From Desulfobacteraceae bacterium (GTDB lineage Bacteria; Desulfobacterota; Desulfobacteria; Desulfobacterales; Desulfococcaceae): DNA of 45,604 bases. Positions 42,571 through 45,604 of this stretch are shown here, one piece after another. The notes beneath the pieces were generated by a model. It had not been told where the DNA came from. It did no database searches and saw only the letters and a program-made list of their open reading frames with translations. Made by a program: the position numbers and the translations under genes. Location: assembly GCA_011390755.1 (NCBI GenBank), contig JAABRU010000040.1, positions 1 to 45,604 of the forward strand, given 5' to 3'. The first letter of the stretch is position 1. Each line of letters begins with the position of its first letter.

Positions 42571-43533
42571 TCAGGAAAGTTTTTTGATTTCAGCCGTAAT
42601 GGCCGGAACAACTTCAAAAAGATCGCCCGCGATACCGTAATCGGCTTTGGAAAAAATCGGGGCATCTTCGTCTTTGTTTACCGCCACAATGACTTTGGAA
42701 GAGGACATGCCCGCCAGATGCTGAATGGCCCCGGATATTCCGCAGGCAATATAAAGACCGGGGGAAACGGTTTTCCCGGTCTGCCCCACCTGGTCGGAAT
42801 GGGGACGCCAGCCTTCATCCACCGCGGAGCGGGATGCGCCCACTGCCGCGCCCAGCGTCTGCGCCAGTTCTTCCAGCAGGGAATAATCCGCGCCGCCCAT
42901 GCCCCGGCCCCCGGATACAATAATATCGGCCTCGGTCAGTTCCATTTTACCGCTTTCCATCTCTTTTTCCACAAATTTCATCCGCAGTTCTCCGGGATTC
43001 ACGGCCATTTTTTCCACCTGCCCGGCTCCCGCGGATTCGCTGATTTCCATGGCATTGGGCCGAAGGGTGACAATCTGCGGACTGCCTTTGAGTGTGACAT
43101 CCGCCAGAATTTTTCCACCGTACATGGGCCGGGTCGCATGCAGGGTTCCGTTTTCCATTCGGATTTCCGTGCAGTCCACGGCCAGGGCCGCATTCAGCCG
43201 TGCAGCCAGGCGGGCGGACAAGTCTTTGCCCTGCGCGGAGGCCCCGAGGATAATGACCGGGGGGTTTTCCTGTTCTGCCGCGGCAGCAATGACACTGACA
43301 TAGGCTTCCACAGTATATTCTTTTAAGGCCGGATCATCGGCCACAAGGATTTTATCCGCACCGTATTTTGCGGTTTCTCCGGCAGTTTCTTCCACCCCGT
43401 CCCCCAGTACCACAGCGCTCAGACCGTTTCCCATAAGCTGCGCAATGCGTTTTCCCTCACTCAGGGCTTCAAAACTGATTTTACGGAACACACCGTCTCT
43501 TTGTTCCGTGATGACCAATATATTCTGAGACAT
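42571..43533 (-). CDS. etfA: Electron transfer flavoprotein alpha subunit
   Basis: FAD-bearing subunit that passes electrons from acyl-CoA dehydrogenases to the quinone pool or to a bifurcating complex. The 320 residues from the ATG at 43533 (GAGGAGAAA upstream) show the domain I start ILVITEQRDG and the C-terminal FAD signature GRGMGG, GASRSAVDEGW, QVGQTGKTVSPGLYIACGIS (in parts) and SGAIQHLAG. It should follow etfB directly; here 793 bases of repeat DNA intervene. A diverged 40-bp copy of its own 5' end lies at 43707-43746. Confidence 0.95.
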   Translation of the reverse strand: MSQNILVITEQRDGVFRKISFEALSEGKRIAQLMGNGLSAVVLGDGVEETAGETAKYGADKILVADDPALKEYTVEAYVSVIAAAAEQENPPVIILGASAQGKDLSARLAARLNAALAVDCTEIRMENGTLHATRPMYGGKILADVTLKGSPQIVTLRPNAMEISESAGAGQVEKMAVNPGELRMKFVEKEMESGKMELTEADIIVSGGRGMGGADYSLLEELAQTLGAAVGASRSAVDEGWRPHSDQVGQTGKTVSPGLYIACGISGAIQHLAGMSSSKVIVAVNKDEDAPIFSKADYGIAGDLFEVVPAITAEIKKLS

Positions 43534-43553
43534 TCTGTATTTTCTCCTCTTAG

Positions 43554-43654
43554 TGCTTTGTTTCACTTAAAATTGTGGATTCAAAAATTCATAAAAATTA
43601 AAATGTCAGCATGTTAGAAATTAGATTATCCACAATTTTAACTGAAACAGTACA
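43554..43654. mobile_element. F4 element between etfB and etfA
   Basis: TGCTTTGTTTCACTTAAAAT ... CAATTTTAACTGAAACAGTA; 101 bp, copy of 24102-24182 with a longer centre. It begins 21 bases upstream of the etfA ATG. Confidence 0.8.
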
Positions 43655-43706
43655 TTAGATTCTTATTACAGCCGGAAACCGGTTGTGCCGGCCTGCGGCC
43701 TGCATT

Positions 43707-43746
43707 CTGATTTTACGGAACACACCGTTTCTTTGTTCTGTGATAA
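43707..43746 (-). pseudogene. Duplicated fragment of the etfA 5' end
   Basis: Forty bases match etfA at 43475-43514 at 37 positions and would encode ITEQRNGVFRKI against ITEQRDGVFRKI of etfA. The F4 element lies between the two copies. The match ends abruptly at both sides. Two of the three differences are silent or conservative at codon level, so the copy is old or was once coding. Confidence 0.75.
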
Positions 43747-44004
43747 ACAGTTCATGCGGTGTGTTACGATTTTGACTGACATACCCTGCTTTAATCTGGC
43801 AGGGAAGTCATTATGTTTTCCTGTAAATTCAAAGAACCGGGCAAAGTCCAATTGGATACTCATTCCCGCGCTTTGCGTTAATGCCACCGTGTTAAGTAAA
43901 TTTTGGAGTGCCAAAATGAAGTGAAACGGAATTTTGGCCGGATTGTCCGCATGATTTCAGTGTCCCAGACTTTCCGTCCGGGATTCCAGCGCCCTTAACG
44001 CAGA

Positions 44005-44168
44005 CCTAAATTGAGCGATTCACAGACCTGAAAATGATTTCCGGCCGGAAATATCAGGGGGTCAGCGGTTTCCGGTTCTTCACCCGCCGGGTGAAAAGTG
44101 TAAAACAGGCAAAGTTCCGCTTACCGGACATTCAGCCGGTTTATCTGAAAAAAAACGCTCAATTTAGG
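44005..44168. mobile_element. 164-bp element, family F6, copy 2, with 5-bp target duplication
   Basis: CCTAAATTGAGCG ... CGCTCAATTTAGG, flanked on both sides by GCAGA (44000-44004 and 44169-44173). Same length and orientation as 38371-38534. Confidence 0.85.
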
Positions 44169-44169
44169 G

Positions 44170-44262
44170 CAGAGTCTGTCCGGAAAACCTGTTTTCCGAT
44201 GTTTTAAACCCTTACTTCCACCGGGTTTAAAAATCTGTTCCGGAGGTTTTCGGGTAGGCTCT
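44170..44262. repeat. Repeat family F8, copy 2
   Basis: TCCGGAAAACCTGTTTTCCG at the left and CGGAGGTTTTCGGGTAGGCT at the right, with a TTTAAACCC / GGGTTTAAA hairpin between; related to 23141-23236. Confidence 0.6.
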
Positions 44263-44326
44263 CAATGGCATTAACGCTTTGCGCAAGAATGCGGCCCGGA
44301 CGATTTGCGTTCCGTATCCGGATAAA

Positions 44327-45106
44327 TTAGATAACCTTGGCTTCTTTCCGCAGCAGTTTCACCAGTTCCGCGGCTTTGACCTGTGCGGAATCTCCCGCAA
44401 TCATCTTTCCGGCTTTTCTTTCCGGCGGCAGTTTCATGCCTGTAATTTCGGATTTGGCTTCCACCGCCCCGGCATCCAGACCCATATCTGCCAGTGATTT
44501 TATCTCAATTTTTTTCTTTTTGGCTTTCATAATGCCCGGCAGAGAAGGATAACGGGGCTCATTCAGCCCCCGCTGACAGGTAAACAGGGCAGGAAGCGGG
44601 GCCTCGGTCACAAGTGTTCCGCCTTCCACCGTGGAGTGGCAGCGGATGACACCGTCTCTGATTTCTTCTTTTATGACCATGGACATATGGGGAATCTGCA
44701 AAAATTCGGCCACAGCCGCGCCGACCACATAATTATCATCATCCACAGCCCGCATTCCCGCGATAATCAGATCATAGGGAATGTCCTTTACCGCCGATGC
44801 CAGAATCCGGGCAATGCCTATGCCGTCGCAGTTTTCCACAGCCGGATCATTTACCAGCACCGCACTGTCCGCGCCCATGGCCAGGGCTGTGCGCAGGACT
44901 TCCGCGCATCTGTCGCCTCCCGCAGAAATCACCGTGACCCTGCCGCCCGGAGCTTTTTTGATCTGCAAAGCCTCTTCCACAGCAAATTCGTCATAGGGAT
45001 TCATAACCCATTTGATATTATCCGTCTGAATACTTTTTCCGTCACCGGTAATGGCAATCATGGATTCTGTTGCCGGTACCTGTTTTAGCAAAACAATAAT
45101 TTCCAC
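44327..45106 (-). CDS. etfB: Electron transfer flavoprotein beta subunit
   Basis: Partner of EtfA; binds AMP or, in bifurcating types, a second FAD. The 259 residues begin EIIVLLKQVPATESMI, contain NPYDEFAVEEALQIK, the nucleotide-binding VISAGGDRCAEVLRTALAMGAD (in parts) and the ETF-beta signature region VVGAAVAEFLQIPH followed by EGG and LPALFTCQRGLNEPRYPSL (in parts). AGGGAG-type purines lie upstream of the ATG. It is first in the group and separated from etfA by 793 bp of inserted repeats, so either a second promoter drives etfA or the two subunits are made from a long interrupted transcript. Confidence 0.95.
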   Translation of the reverse strand: MEIIVLLKQVPATESMIAITGDGKSIQTDNIKWVMNPYDEFAVEEALQIKKAPGGRVTVISAGGDRCAEVLRTALAMGADSAVLVNDPAVENCDGIGIARILASAVKDIPYDLIIAGMRAVDDDNYVVGAAVAEFLQIPHMSMVIKEEIRDGVIRCHSTVEGGTLVTEAPLPALFTCQRGLNEPRYPSLPGIMKAKKKKIEIKSLADMGLDAGAVEAKSEITGMKLPPERKAGKMIAGDSAQVKAAELVKLLRKEAKVI

Positions 45107-45604
45107 CCTGAAACTCCCTTATTAAAATCATATGGTTTTGCCGCTTTGCTTTTTCCGCAGCAATATGAAATGCAATGGGGGAAAACCTCCCCGGGACAGC
45201 AGCATGAAATGCCGTATCCTGCCTTTATTGCTCGGTACAAAGAGAAAATGAAGCAAAAACCGGCATAAGTTACTAAAAATATTAATATTGAAAAAGTACA
45301 GGAAATAAAAGTAAAGAAAAAGGCCGGACTTGTCAACAGAAAACATGCTTATATTTTTTGCATCATCCCCACAGGTGCGGAGGGACATGAATAATATTCG
45401 GGGCTGGTCCCCGGGCCCTGACCCGGCATCATATATCTCCGGTGCTGATGAGAATCTGCCAGGGCGCATTCCATTTTAATCGGTATCAACTCAAAAACGA
45501 CACATGTCTGATATTTATTCAGGTAGAATCAAATAAAATTAAATGGTTAAATATAATACTTTTATTCAGTAAAAAATGGCAGCTTTATATTTTATCAGAT
45601 TCAA
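45107..45604. other. Upstream region of etfB, no recognised gene
   Basis: About 500 bp, AT-rich toward the right end. Short minus-strand ORFs here lack family features. The etfB promoter is expected near 45110-45300, but no site could be assigned with confidence. Confidence 0.5.

Larger units (their letters stand above)
43878..44274. mobile_element. 397-bp composite element with 9-bp target duplication
   Basis: Ends TTAATGCCA and TGGCATTAA, flanked by identical CGCTTTGCG at 43869-43877 and 44275-44283. Inside are the F6 copy (44005-44168) and F8 copy (44170-44262). The element lies between etfB and etfA and has no ORF of its own. Confidence 0.75.

Noticed and set aside
43666..43914. 82-codon minus-strand ORF between etfB and etfA
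   Set aside because: It covers the etfA scrap in a different frame and lacks coding features.
45107..45469. Minus-strand ORFs of 83 and 113 codons upstream of etfB
   Set aside because: Overlapping frames with hydrophobic, low-information translations and no ribosome binding sites.

Overview
The window looks like chromosome of an anaerobic, probably sulfate-reducing member of the Desulfobacterota (Desulfobacterales type). This is inferred from gene content and was not tested by a search: crotonase, phenylacetate-CoA-ligase-like enzyme, tandem-ACT protein and LivK-type binding protein in a row; etfBA; CcsA next to hemA; a siroheme-forming dehydrogenase; anaerobic-type cobalamin genes (cbiC with a cobB/cbiA-type amidase); a PocR chemoreceptor; and a PEP-CTERM-like peptide.

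Layout. (1) About 0.4-11.9 kb, minus strand: the sheath, baseplate, tube and unfoldase half of a type VI secretion system, transcribed tssA-tssB-tssC-hcp-tssE-tssF-tssG-(four-helix-bundle gene)-clpV. tssK, tssL, tssM, vgrG and PAAR are absent. (2) About 13.5-17.6 kb, minus strand: an unrecognised 495-aa protein, two paralogous lipoproteins that resemble TssJ, a small outer-membrane barrel protein, a STAS anti-anti-sigma factor and an RsbW-like kinase. This may be a regulatory and envelope module of the T6SS. (3) About 17.9-18.6 kb: two facing arrays of 7-bp repeats. (4) 18.9-22.9 kb, plus strand: acyl-CoA metabolism genes. (5) 22.9-26.5 kb: a repeat-rich stretch with only a GNAT acetyltransferase and a PEP-CTERM-like peptide. 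(6) 26.5-30.4 kb, minus strand: siroheme dehydrogenase, ccsA, hemA and fabD, bracketed by two copies of a spaced-repeat array in opposite orientation. (7) 31.2-33.2 kb, plus strand: cobB and cbiC. (8) 34-38.2 kb, plus strand: PocR chemoreceptor, membrane-anchored MIP18/DUF59 protein and a CcdA/TauE-like membrane protein. (9) 38.9-45.1 kb, minus strand: etfB, etfA, rimO, polyprenyl diphosphate synthase and an FlgT-N-like exported protein.

The most unusual property is the intergenic DNA. I count about a dozen families of short (70-400 bp) terminal-inverted-repeat or palindromic elements, most present two to four times here, often abutting or nested. For several the insertion can be read directly: a 69-bp element with a perfect 10-bp target duplication inside another repeat, a 164-bp element with a 5-bp duplication, a 397-bp composite with a 9-bp duplication separating etfB from etfA, and a 101-bp element whose removal with 6 bp restores the phase of a heptamer array. 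Heptamer arrays of three kinds (CCGGTTT-like, GGTGTCA-like, CCCAGTA-like) also occur. These elements touch genes: they supply the last codons of tssG, flank the frameshifted four-helix-bundle gene, end a few bases upstream of the chemoreceptor and MIP18-protein starts, and lie just before cobB, whose best start position reads ATC rather than ATG.
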